Position numbers and translations under genes: made by a program. DNA of 64,000 bases, taken from contig OY781919.1 in the NCBI GenBank assembly GCA_963677215.1, positions 4,092,001 through 4,156,000 of the forward strand, read 5' to 3'. This DNA is from G963676795 sp963677215 (GTDB lineage Bacteria; Desulfobacterota; Desulfuromonadia; Desulfuromonadales; Geopsychrobacteraceae). This document shows positions 8,847-16,695 of the stretch, piece by piece (positions within the stretch are counted from its first letter, which is position 1; every line of letters starts with the position of its first letter). The notes beneath the pieces are model-generated. The model searched no databases. It was not told the origin of the DNA and saw only the letters and a program-made list of their open reading frames with translations.

Positions 8847-10124
8847 ATGATATCAAACACTTTTCCTGACCCTATGTTTTTCATTCTGACAGGAACAACT
8901 CTTCTGCTCGGACTCTTATGCGGCTGGTTTTGGGGGCGTCAGCAGGGGCGCAGGAAAGAAAACAATCTGAGTCAGCAACTGGCGCGCTGTGAAGCAAAGC
9001 TTGAAGCGGAAGTTGCCGGATCGGCAGAAAAGATCCAGTTTCTCAAGGAAAGCCAGCATCAGGCCGAAAGGAACTTTCAGGCCCTGTCGGCACGAGCCCT
9101 GGCAGCCAACAACCGCAGTTTTCTCGACCTGGCCAAAACCACCCTTGACGGCTATCAGCAACAAGCCAAGGGCGACCTGGAGAAACGCCAGGATGCCATT
9201 TCACAGTTGGTTCGCCCTCTGCAGGATTCACTACTCAAGGTCGACGCAAAGATCGAAGCGCTGGAAAAATCGCGGACCGATGCCTACGCCCGCCTTGATG
9301 AACAGTTGAAGAGCCTGGTGGAAAGCCAGGGAAAACTGGAGAAAGAGGCCGGCAACCTGGTCAGAGCCCTGCGCAACCCATCGGTTCGCGGTCGCTGGGG
9401 CGAGATTCAGCTGCGCAAGGTTGTCGAAATGGCGGGAATGGTCAACTACTGCGATTTCGTCGAACAGGAAACGGCGGCAGGCGGCCGTCTGCGCCCCGAC
9501 ATGATCATCAAGCTGCCAAACGGCCGCAATATCATCGTCGACTCCAAGGCCCCCTTGCAGGCCTATCTCGATTCCCTTGAAGCAGGCAATGATCAACAGC
9601 GCACCCTGGCGCTCCAGCAGCATGCCCGCCAGATCCGCGACCACCTGCAGAAGCTCTCGCAGAAAAGCTACTGGGAGCAGTTTCAACCGACCCCCGAATT
9701 TGTCGTCCTGTTCCTTCCCGGCGAGACCTTCTTTTCAGCCGCGCTGGCCCAGGATCCGCAGCTGATCGAAGCGGGCGTCGAGCAGAAGATCCTGCTCGCC
9801 ACCCCGACCACCCTGATCGCCCTGCTCCGTTCGGTCGCTTACGGCTGGCGCCAGGAAAAACTCACCGAAAATGCCATGGAAATCAGTCGCTTGGGCAGCG
9901 AACTGCACGACCGACTGGCAACCATGACCGGGCATTTCTCCCAGCTCGGCAAAGGACTCGATAAAGCGGTCGAAAGTTACAACAAGGCAATGGCATCTTT
10001 TGAGAGTCGTGTGCTCGTCTCAGCACGGAAATTCAGAGAGCTCGGCACCAACGGCAGCAAACAGATCGAGAGCCTCGGCGCGTTGAATACCCATCCACAG
10101 GCAACGAATGGAGAAGAAGAGTGA
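8847..10124 (+). CDS. rmuC: DNA recombination protein RmuC
   Basis: A 425-residue RmuC-family protein. An N-terminal membrane anchor (about residues 10-30) is followed by a long coiled coil (about 35-175). The conserved nuclease-like core follows, with N-P-S-V-R-G-R-W-G-E-I-Q-L-R (near 177-190), then R-P-D-M-I-I-K-L-P-N-G and I-V-D-S-K-A-P. RmuC limits inversion events at short inverted repeats in E. coli, and the core resembles restriction-endonuclease-fold nucleases. The Asp and Lys of V-D-S-K are the likely active-site pair. It converges with the downstream operon, the two stops being about 11 bases apart. Confidence 0.93.
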   Translation: MISNTFPDPMFFILTGTTLLLGLLCGWFWGRQQGRRKENNLSQQLARCEAKLEAEVAGSAEKIQFLKESQHQAERNFQALSARALAANNRSFLDLAKTTLDGYQQQAKGDLEKRQDAISQLVRPLQDSLLKVDAKIEALEKSRTDAYARLDEQLKSLVESQGKLEKEAGNLVRALRNPSVRGRWGEIQLRKVVEMAGMVNYCDFVEQETAAGGRLRPDMIIKLPNGRNIIVDSKAPLQAYLDSLEAGNDQQRTLALQQHARQIRDHLQKLSQKSYWEQFQPTPEFVVLFLPGETFFSAALAQDPQLIEAGVEQKILLATPTTLIALLRSVAYGWRQEKLTENAMEISRLGSELHDRLATMTGHFSQLGKGLDKAVESYNKAMASFESRVLVSARKFRELGTNGSKQIESLGALNTHPQATNGEEE

Positions 10125-10135
10125 TTGGACGTTGA

Positions 10136-10864
10136 TCAGGAATCCAGGCCGATCCAGTGGAGCCAGGCAGACCACAAGCTTTCGATCACGAGGGCCTGCA
10201 ACCCTTCCCACCCGTCCCCGCCGGCAACCGGCCATTTCTGGTTCAGCTCCAGCTCGACCCCGAGGTAGGAGTCTCGCGGATAGCGGTTGCGCAAGAAGGT
10301 GACGAAGGCGTCTGTTGCGCCGCGATAGGGGTAATTGCGGCGTACCCGGAAAGACCCTGCGTTATTCTCCAGCCTCCGCTGCCAGCGCTGGCAGAAGTCT
10401 TTTTCCAGAGCGCGCTGCGAGTCGTAAAGCAGGCCGATATCGGCATCGCGTAGCTTACCGTTCAGCTCCGGGGTAAAGCTGTGCAGCGAGATGTGACAGA
10501 CGCGCCCTCCCTCTGCCACGCAGCGGTCGATCCGCTCGCTGACCCGCTTGCGGTGCGGAAAATAGAACAGTTCCAGCACCTCGTCCTTTTGCGCCGGACT
10601 CAGAACCGCGCTGTAGGCGGAAAACAGTCCGGGATGCCCCGGCGAACGGTTCAGCTCGACCAGCAGCCGGGTGACATCGGCTATTTCGAGCGGTAGCTGG
10701 AAATACTCCGCCAGTCGCCGGGCAAACGGGGCGATTCCCAGGTCGTAACCGCGGTGACTGTTCAACACCTCCCCTGCTCCGGCAAACAACTGCTTATAAT
10801 CTTTAGGAACCAGATTGCCGCCATGCTCGCAGGAGAGCACCAGCTGCCAGCGCCCTCCGCTCAT
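10136..10864 (-). CDS. N-formylglutamate amidohydrolase-family enzyme
   Basis: A 242-residue member of the N-formylglutamate amidohydrolase fold (zinc-dependent, carboxypeptidase-like). Likely metal and substrate ligands lie in LVLSCEHGGNLVP near the N-terminus (Cys-Glu-His), in D-V-T-R-L-L-V-E-L-N-R-S near 65-76, and in H-I-S-L-H-S-F near 123. It is the last gene of a four-gene operon; its start overlaps the preceding ligase stop in ATGA form. In this setting it is more likely to cleave an amide made by the operon's ligases than to act in histidine breakdown, since no hut genes are present. That functional reading is inference. Confidence 0.85.
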   Translation of the reverse strand: MSGGRWQLVLSCEHGGNLVPKDYKQLFAGAGEVLNSHRGYDLGIAPFARRLAEYFQLPLEIADVTRLLVELNRSPGHPGLFSAYSAVLSPAQKDEVLELFYFPHRKRVSERIDRCVAEGGRVCHISLHSFTPELNGKLRDADIGLLYDSQRALEKDFCQRWQRRLENNAGSFRVRRNYPYRGATDAFVTFLRNRYPRDSYLGVELELNQKWPVAGGDGWEGLQALVIESLWSAWLHWIGLDS

Positions 10865-12090
10865 AGAAACGGCGTCCCGTTGGCGAGACAGCCGGACAGC
10901 CGGTGGTAGAGGGCAAAAAGACTCTGGGCGTCTGCGCCTTCAGGCAAGGCAGAGAGAATCCTCTGGGCCAGAGAACCGCGTTCAAAAAGCAGCTTCAGAG
11001 CCGCACGGTGCTCTTCGGCCAGTTCGGCTTCGAGCTCGGCATACAGCCGGTGCCACAGGGCTCCGACAGCGGTTGTCTTTTCGTTACAACCGAAACAGCG
11101 CAGGTAGTCCGCAGAGCTGATCAGGGTATCCCGACCGGAGCTGATCGAGCGAATGAAGAGCTCGGCCAGCGGTCCGGTTGAGAGCGACCGCTGCTGGGCG
11201 GAACTGCTCCAATCTTCGCGACAGAGCGCCCGGATCAGGGCAATCACCAGGGCGGCGATCGCCAGGTCCATCTGCGGACACTCCTGCAGGTCCAGAACCC
11301 GGATCTCGATGGCGCTGCGGTCAAAGCGGGCGATCGCCCCGCGCGAGTTGAGCCATTCATCCTGAAGAATCCCCTGTGGATCAAAAGGCGCAATAGCCTG
11401 ATAGCTGCGCTGCAGGATCTGCTGCTGGTAATCGTCCCTGGTGAAAACCGCTTCAGGAACGATCTGCCCGGCGATCTGCGGAATCTTCTGCTGATTATGC
11501 CGGTAGAATTCCAGCCGGTTATCGAGCAGCCCGGTGCTGTGCCCGTCGACCAGTGGTGAACTGGCGGCCAGGGCGGGGAGCAGCGGCAGGACCAGGCGGA
11601 TCGCGGCATGTAAACGACCAAACTCCTCATCACCGTAAAACGGCAGGTTGATGTGCATACTCTGCAGGTTCGACCAACCGTGGCCGCGACAGTCAAAGAT
11701 CCGGTTGTAGGCTTCATAGATCGGTCGGTAGTCATGCGGCCAAAGATGCATCTCGCGGTGCGGATCCATCCAGGGGTGCATCGCCGTACCGAGCAGCCTG
11801 CAGTCAAGCTCCTCAAGCAGGCGATTGACCTGCTCCACCCCCTGCTGAAAATCCTCAGCCACCCCGTTCAGAGAGGCTGCCGGACCGTTGGTTTTCAGCT
11901 CAACCACATGGAGCACCAGCTCATTCGACCAGCATAAGGGGCCGACCTCGACCTCGTTGACCAGTACGCCGGCAACCTTCTTGAGCAACTGATCGCTCAC
12001 CGGCCGGACATTCAGGGTTGTCCGGTCGACGATCATGTATTCCAGCTCGATACCGAAGCCTTCAAACAGATGGAGGGGTTTGTCGCTCAT
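10861..12090 (-). CDS. GCS2-family carboxylate-amine ligase
   Basis: A 409-residue enzyme of the glutamate-cysteine ligase type 2 fold. The N-terminal F-G-I-E-L-E-Y-M-I-V-D block (about residues 11-21) holds the metal-binding acidic residues, and HINLPF near 145 and R-G-A-I-A-R-F-D-R-S-A-I-E-I-R-V-L-D near 255 are further core motifs. Such enzymes join a carboxylate, usually of Glu, to an amine with ATP. It overlaps the RimK-like gene before it and the amidohydrolase after it by ATGA junctions. It is not a housekeeping GshA by context, because the neighbours are a peptide ligase, a peptidase and an amidohydrolase. The true substrates are unknown. Confidence 0.87.
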   Translation of the reverse strand: MSDKPLHLFEGFGIELEYMIVDRTTLNVRPVSDQLLKKVAGVLVNEVEVGPLCWSNELVLHVVELKTNGPAASLNGVAEDFQQGVEQVNRLLEELDCRLLGTAMHPWMDPHREMHLWPHDYRPIYEAYNRIFDCRGHGWSNLQSMHINLPFYGDEEFGRLHAAIRLVLPLLPALAASSPLVDGHSTGLLDNRLEFYRHNQQKIPQIAGQIVPEAVFTRDDYQQQILQRSYQAIAPFDPQGILQDEWLNSRGAIARFDRSAIEIRVLDLQECPQMDLAIAALVIALIRALCREDWSSSAQQRSLSTGPLAELFIRSISSGRDTLISSADYLRCFGCNEKTTAVGALWHRLYAELEAELAEEHRAALKLLFERGSLAQRILSALPEGADAQSLFALYHRLSGCLANGTPFL

Positions 12091-13571
12091 GCCGGGGAGC
12101 CTTCCTTACGCCGTTCGACCCTGCGCAACATGACACGCATGATGCGCAGATAGAGTTCATCCTTAAGCACCTGGTCTTCGATCCCACCATCGAGGTTCGG
12201 ATTGTCGTTGACCTCGATGACATAGACCTTGTTGCCAACCTGCTTGAGATCGACCCCGTAGAGGCCGTCGCCGATCAGGTTGGCCACCTTGAGAGCGGTC
12301 TTGACCACGGCAGAAGGAGCATGCTCGATCGGCAGGGTATCGAACTTCCCCTCGTCGTTCTTGACCCCTGTGTTATCCCGCTTGAGGATCTGCCAGTGCC
12401 CCTTGGCCATGTAGTAACGGCAGGCGTAGAGCGGCTGGCGGTCGAAGATGCCGATCCGCCAGTCGTAGTCGGTGGGCAGATATTCCTGACCGATGATCAG
12501 CTCCGACTTTTCAAGCAGCTTGTTGATCGTCTCTTTCAGTTTGGATGCCTCCGCGACCTTGACCACCCCTTGAGAAAAGGAGCTGTCCGGCTGTTTGAGA
12601 ACCACCGGTAAGCCGAGGGTCTCGGCCACCTGATCGCGGTTGTCGCGGTGGATGATCATGGTCTTGGGGGCCGGAATCTTATTGCGCTCCATCAGTTCAG
12701 CAAGAAAGACCTTGTTGGTGCACTTGAGAATCGATTCCGGATCGTCGATGGCCACCAGCCCTTCAGCCACCGCTTTGCGGGCGAAGCGGTAGGTGTGGTG
12801 ATTGACACTGGTCGTCTCACGGATCAGCAGCGCATCGTATTCCCCCAGCCGGGAAAAATCATCACGGGTGATGAAGTCGGTGGAAAACCCGACCGATTCG
12901 GCCGCCTTGACGAAACGCTTGAGCGCTTTGCCATCGGACGGTGGCTCCTCTTCCTGTGGATTGGTCAGAATCGCCAGATCGAAGCGGCTGCGCGCTTTCT
13001 TCGCCGTACGCGAGCGCTTGCCGGCAAAGTAATCCTTGGCGACCTCGATGACAAACTCGCGATGTTCCTCGGGAATATCATTGCCGCTGATCACCTGCAG
13101 GTTGGCCAGCGACCACTTGCCGCTCTTCTCGCCGATAACAAAGTGGGCACGCAGCAAGGGCGCTTGAAACAGGTTGAAGATCTGGGCAGCCAACCGAGCA
13201 TAGCGCTTGGCAACGTTCTGGCCGAAATAGACACTCAGGACGAACTCTTTGGAAACGATCGGCGCCAGGCTCTTCTGGATCAGCTCCTGAAGTTCATCGG
13301 AGGCAATGCGCATGATCGTCTGCGATTTCATATCCTGTACGGCGGTCACACTCGGCCGCGCTTTGTGACCACGCGCCGCAGCGAGCAACGAAACGTAGTA
13401 GCCGCTGCTCTGATAGCGGTAGGAGCGGCAGAGATTGTAGACTTCGGCTTTTTTCAACGACAGGTAGTGCGGATCGGTCAGGTAGGTCCGGGCGGTGATT
13501 CGTTCAACGCCCGGGATTTCCAGCGGCCATTGGGCAGGGTCGTCGACGACGACCAGAACGGCTCTAGACAT
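12087..13571 (-). CDS. RimK-like ATP-grasp ligase with RLAN-type N-terminal domain
   Basis: A 494-residue ATP-grasp protein. Residues about 1-190 form an N-terminal domain typical of RimK-like ATP-grasp proteins (RLAN), with Y-L-T-D-P-H-Y and L-C-R-S-Y-R-Y-Q-S-S-G-Y-Y-V-S-L-L-A-A-A-R-G-H visible. The ATP-grasp core follows, with K-x-F-L-A-E-L-M near 295, V-V-L-K-Q-P-D-S-S-F-S-Q-G-V near 332, Y-D-W-R-I-G near 386, and metal-binding V-I-E-V-N-D-N-P-N-L near 455. RimK relatives add Glu or other amino acids to peptides or proteins. It starts exactly where the C39-like gene stops and overlaps the GCS2 gene, so the operon is tightly coupled. Confidence 0.9.
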   Translation of the reverse strand: MSRAVLVVVDDPAQWPLEIPGVERITARTYLTDPHYLSLKKAEVYNLCRSYRYQSSGYYVSLLAAARGHKARPSVTAVQDMKSQTIMRIASDELQELIQKSLAPIVSKEFVLSVYFGQNVAKRYARLAAQIFNLFQAPLLRAHFVIGEKSGKWSLANLQVISGNDIPEEHREFVIEVAKDYFAGKRSRTAKKARSRFDLAILTNPQEEEPPSDGKALKRFVKAAESVGFSTDFITRDDFSRLGEYDALLIRETTSVNHHTYRFARKAVAEGLVAIDDPESILKCTNKVFLAELMERNKIPAPKTMIIHRDNRDQVAETLGLPVVLKQPDSSFSQGVVKVAEASKLKETINKLLEKSELIIGQEYLPTDYDWRIGIFDRQPLYACRYYMAKGHWQILKRDNTGVKNDEGKFDTLPIEHAPSAVVKTALKVANLIGDGLYGVDLKQVGNKVYVIEVNDNPNLDGGIEDQVLKDELYLRIMRVMLRRVERRKEGSPA

Positions 13572-14285
13572 CTAGTATTTCTCCTTGTCTGGCTGAATGA
13601 TCAGCAGGTTGGCGTCGTAGGTCAGGACCCCGAGCAGAATGGCGTTGATAACCCGGTCGGTACTCGCCTGATACTTACGCGACTGGTCGATCGGGTTGCT
13701 CTGCAGCGGATCGGCGACATGAATGGTGCGCTGCTCGCGGTCGTAGCCATGCAGCACGACAAAGTGTCCAGAAGGCTCGCCGCGCAGGTCGTCGTAGTCG
13801 CAGTTCGGCCCGAACTCGCGGGCACTCTGATAGAGATAGGTCGAAGAGAGTCCGGTCAGAACCGGAATCCCCTGATTGAGATAACCACGCAGCAATGAGC
13901 CGCTCAAATCCTTGCTGCGCAGTTCACCGCCCAGTTCGAGAAACTGCAGATAACCGTTGGTGGCGACCAGCAGCTTTTCATCCTGTTTGAATTCGGCCTG
14001 GGCCCGCAGCTTGGCCATCAGCTCCCTGCGCTTCAGGCCTGTCCAGGTCGGATCGAAAAGCTGCAGTTTGTAACTGTAGATAGTCGCCCGGTAGCCACGC
14101 TTTAACGCATGACAGGCGAGCAGCACGGCCAGGGTTCCGCCCCCCTCAAGCATCGGCACTTCGGCAATGGTCTGATCAAGGCTGATCGGATCCTGATAGA
14201 AACGGTAGATCGCCTGCAGGCAGGTTGGTCCGCAGCTGATTTCATCAGGCTGGGGTGATATTTCAAAGGGAACAAGCGCTTTCAC
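13572..14285 (-). CDS. C39-like papain-fold peptidase
   Basis: A 237-residue protein with a papain-like triad pattern. D-E-I-S-C-G-P-T-C-L-Q-A near residues 14-25 carries the likely nucleophile Cys after an oxyanion-type residue, S-G-H-F-V-V-L-H-G-Y near 171-180 carries the His, and V-A-D-P near 190 carries the Asp. There is no signal peptide or transporter domain, unlike bacteriocin exporters, so it acts in the cytoplasm. It is the first gene of the operon with the two ligases and the amidohydrolase. Plausible roles are trimming or recycling the operon's peptide product, or acting as a transpeptidase. It might instead mature a partner protein. Confidence 0.75.
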   Translation of the reverse strand: MKALVPFEISPQPDEISCGPTCLQAIYRFYQDPISLDQTIAEVPMLEGGGTLAVLLACHALKRGYRATIYSYKLQLFDPTWTGLKRRELMAKLRAQAEFKQDEKLLVATNGYLQFLELGGELRSKDLSGSLLRGYLNQGIPVLTGLSSTYLYQSAREFGPNCDYDDLRGEPSGHFVVLHGYDREQRTIHVADPLQSNPIDQSRKYQASTDRVINAILLGVLTYDANLLIIQPDKEKY

Positions 14286-14482
14286 AGATGACCTCCAACG
14301 CTCGAAAATTGGCTGAATTATGCGCCGTTTTTTCCAGAATGCAAGAGAGGAAAAAGGACATTTTACATTTTATCTCAGGAGGGGAAAATGTCGCCAAATC
14401 GACCGGGAGATCTGTATGAAAAATGTGTTATACTGCGTCGACAATCTCAACTTATCAATTCATCATGAATCCGGAGGAACCA

Positions 14483-15064
14483 ATGAAGTTTCGCAACATT
14501 CTGCTCCTGGCCTGTGCTGCCCTGATGCTTTCGAGCTGTGGCTACAACAGCATGCAAAAAAATGAGGAAGCTGTCTTTTCCGCCTGGGGGGATGTCGAAG
14601 CCACCTACCAGCGTCGTGCCGACCTGATCCCCAACCTGGTCGAAACCGTCAAGGCCTATGCGGCCCATGAGAAAGAGACCCTGACCGAGGTCACCAACGC
14701 CCGCGCCAAGGTCGGCCAGATGAATATCTCGGCTGAAGGACTCAACAACCCGGCCATGCTCCAGCAGTTCCAGCAGGCCCAAGGGGAACTCTCCAGTGCC
14801 CTGTCCCGGCTGCTGGTTGTCGCCGAACGCTATCCGGATCTCAAGGCCAGCGAGAACTTCCGCGATCTCCAGCATCAGCTCGAAGGCACTGAAAACCGCA
14901 TCAATGTCGCCCGTCAACGTTACAATGCAGCAGTTCAGGAGTTCAATACCTCGATCCGGGTCTTCCCCAACAGCATGACCAACAGCCTGTTCCTCCACCT
15001 CGAAAGAAAAGAGGCGTTCAAGGCTGACGCCGGGGCGGCTACCGCTCCCAAGGTGAACTTCTGA
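14483..15064 (+). CDS. lemA: LemA family lipoprotein
   Basis: A 193-residue LemA-type protein. The N-terminus is a lipoprotein signal (hydrophobic run ending L-M-L-S-S-C-G), so Cys at about residue 19 would be lipidated. The family core follows: W-G-D-V-E-A-T-Y-Q-R-R-A-D-L-I-P-N-L-V-E (near 35-54) and the helical repeat ending N-V-A-R-Q-R-Y-N-A-A-V-Q-E-F-N. The start is set at 14483 because GGAGG lies 5 bases upstream and the signal peptide begins there; longer upstream reading lacks a ribosome site. It overlaps the following TPM gene by one base. LemA function remains unclear in general. Confidence 0.9.
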   Translation: MKFRNILLLACAALMLSSCGYNSMQKNEEAVFSAWGDVEATYQRRADLIPNLVETVKAYAAHEKETLTEVTNARAKVGQMNISAEGLNNPAMLQQFQQAQGELSSALSRLLVVAERYPDLKASENFRDLQHQLEGTENRINVARQRYNAAVQEFNTSIRVFPNSMTNSLFLHLERKEAFKADAGAATAPKVNF

Positions 15065-15789
15065 TGCGTTTATTCATTGTTTCAATGGTCCTGCTGCTAA
15101 CAGCCGCGCTGCCAGCAGCAGCACTTGAGGTGCCCAAAGCCCATGACTACGTCAACGACAGGGCCAATATCATCTCCGATACGGTCGAGTTGAAACTCAA
15201 TCAGTTCCTCCACCAGTTCGAACAGAGCGATTCGACCCAGATCGTGGTGCTGACAGTTCCGACCCTTGATGGTGAATCCCTCGCAGAATATTCGCTCAAA
15301 GTCCTTGAAACCTGGGGCGTCGGCCAGAGAGACAAGGACAACGGCGCCTTGCTGCTGATCGCCAGAGATGAGCGCAAGATCCGCATCGAGATCGGCTACG
15401 GCCTGGAAGGAAGACTGACCGACCTGCTTGCCGGACGGATCATCGACAACGAGATCACCCCGCGTTTCAAACAGGGGGATTTTGACGGTGGCGTGGTTGC
15501 CGGCACGGTCGCCATGGCCGAAGCGGTACGAGGTGAATATCAAGGCACCGGGACCACGACAACCAAGAAGAAAAAGAGTCCGATCGGCCTGATCTTCTTC
15601 CTCTTCTTTCTCGGACCGATGCTGCTGCGCGTCTTCTTCAGAGGCTCAAGCCATGGGCGCAGCAGCCGTTACTACGGCGGACCGTTCATCGGCGGTGGCG
15701 GCTTTGGTGGCGGTGGTGGTTTCGGTGGCGGAGGATTCTCCGGCGGCGGTGGCGGCGGTGGCGGAGGCGGCGCTTCCGGCGGCTGGTGA
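15064..15789 (+). CDS. TPM-domain membrane protein, YgcG-like
   Basis: A 241-residue protein with a Sec signal peptide (about 1-21), a TPM domain (about 25-155, showing V-N-D-R-A-N-I-I-S and a G-Y-G-L-E-G-R-L-T-D block), a basic linker, one membrane span (about 178-195) and a Gly-rich tail with repeated G-G-G-F and G-G-G-G units. This architecture (signal, TPM, span, Gly tail) is that of YgcG-like proteins, which often sit beside LemA. The TPM domain is periplasmic here. The start codon overlaps the lemA stop (TGATG), indicating coupled translation. The exact activity is unknown; related TPM domains were described as phosphatases in plants. Confidence 0.9.
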   Translation: MRLFIVSMVLLLTAALPAAALEVPKAHDYVNDRANIISDTVELKLNQFLHQFEQSDSTQIVVLTVPTLDGESLAEYSLKVLETWGVGQRDKDNGALLLIARDERKIRIEIGYGLEGRLTDLLAGRIIDNEITPRFKQGDFDGGVVAGTVAMAEAVRGEYQGTGTTTTKKKKSPIGLIFFLFFLGPMLLRVFFRGSSHGRSSRYYGGPFIGGGGFGGGGGFGGGGFSGGGGGGGGGGASGGW

Positions 15790-15859
15790 CGCCTCTTTGA
15801 GGCGATTTCACATTTCACATCTGAAATTTCAGACAAGATAATCTCACAAAGAGAGTTTT

Positions 15860-16495
15860 ATGAAATCAGCGGAAAACTTTTTTTCACCCGAAGAACAACA
15901 GAGGATCGAAGCAGCGGTCAACGCGGCAGAAGCTCAGACCAGCGGGGAAATCGTGCCGATGGTCATCGACAGATCCTACGAATACCCCAGAGCCGAGCTG
16001 ATTGGCGGCGGAACTCTGGCCCTCGGCATCGGCCTGCTCATCAGCTGGTGGTTCGGTGGTGACTCGATCTGGTGGTTCTTGCCGACCTTCCTGATCGCTT
16101 TCGTACTGATCTATCTCTCAATCAAAAGTTGTCCATTTCTCAAACGCAAGATGATCCATCCGAACGAAATGTCAGCAGAGACCAGGGAGCAAGCAATCGT
16201 CTCCTTTATGGAACAGGGACTCCACGAAACCAGGGACAAGACCGGCATCCTGATTCTTATTTCGCTCTTTGAGCGCCGGGTCGTGGTGCTGGCTGACAGC
16301 GGCATCAACGCCATGGTTCCCGAACATACCTGGGATGAAATTGTCGAGACAATCCTCACAGGGATCAAGCAGCGACAGACCTGTGACGCCCTGTGCCAGG
16401 CGATCGGCCGCTGCGGCGAACTGCTGAGCGAGAGTTTCCCGCGCAAAGAGGATGATACAGATGAACTGCCGAACCTGATTCTCGGCAAAGACTGA
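15860..16495 (+). CDS. TPM-domain membrane protein, second copy
   Basis: A 211-residue protein whose N-terminus (F-S-P-E-E-Q-Q-R-I-E-A-A-V-N-A-A-E then T-S-G-E-I-V-P) and C-terminal half (G-I-L-I-L-I-S-L-F-E-R-R-V-V-V-L-A-D) match the cytoplasmic type of TPM protein with two membrane spans (about residues 48-68 and 72-90) inserted in the domain. There is no signal peptide. It lies 70 bases after the YgcG-like gene in the same direction and likely belongs to the same lemA operon. AAAGAGAG precedes ATG 15860. Confidence 0.85.
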   Translation: MKSAENFFSPEEQQRIEAAVNAAEAQTSGEIVPMVIDRSYEYPRAELIGGGTLALGIGLLISWWFGGDSIWWFLPTFLIAFVLIYLSIKSCPFLKRKMIHPNEMSAETREQAIVSFMEQGLHETRDKTGILILISLFERRVVVLADSGINAMVPEHTWDEIVETILTGIKQRQTCDALCQAIGRCGELLSESFPRKEDDTDELPNLILGKD

Positions 16496-16521
16496 ACAAT
16501 AAAATGTCCTTCAAAAACAGC

Positions 16522-16550
16522 CCCCGGAGCACGAATAACTCCGGGGCCTT
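16522..16550 (+). terminator. Terminator after the lemA-TPM operon
   Basis: CCCCGGAG at 16522-16529 pairs with CTCCGGGG at 16539-16546 across a 9-base loop, followed by CCTTAT. It is GC-rich and correctly placed 26 bases after the second TPM stop. The U tract is weak. Confidence 0.6.
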
Positions 16551-16695
16551 ATCAAGCAACTGACAAATCTGCATTTCTGCAACAAAATCCCTAAACAAAG
16601 ATAAAAATAATAGTAATTGAGTTATGAATTGAAACAGATGAGATGTCTGTGATAAATAACCACATCTTTATTTATTCATGACGATCGGAGGACCT

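Noticed and set aside
12648..13898. Plus-strand open frame of 416 codons opposite the ATP-grasp and C39-like genes.
   Set aside because: It spans the junction of two clearly real minus-strand genes and shows no protein family pattern.
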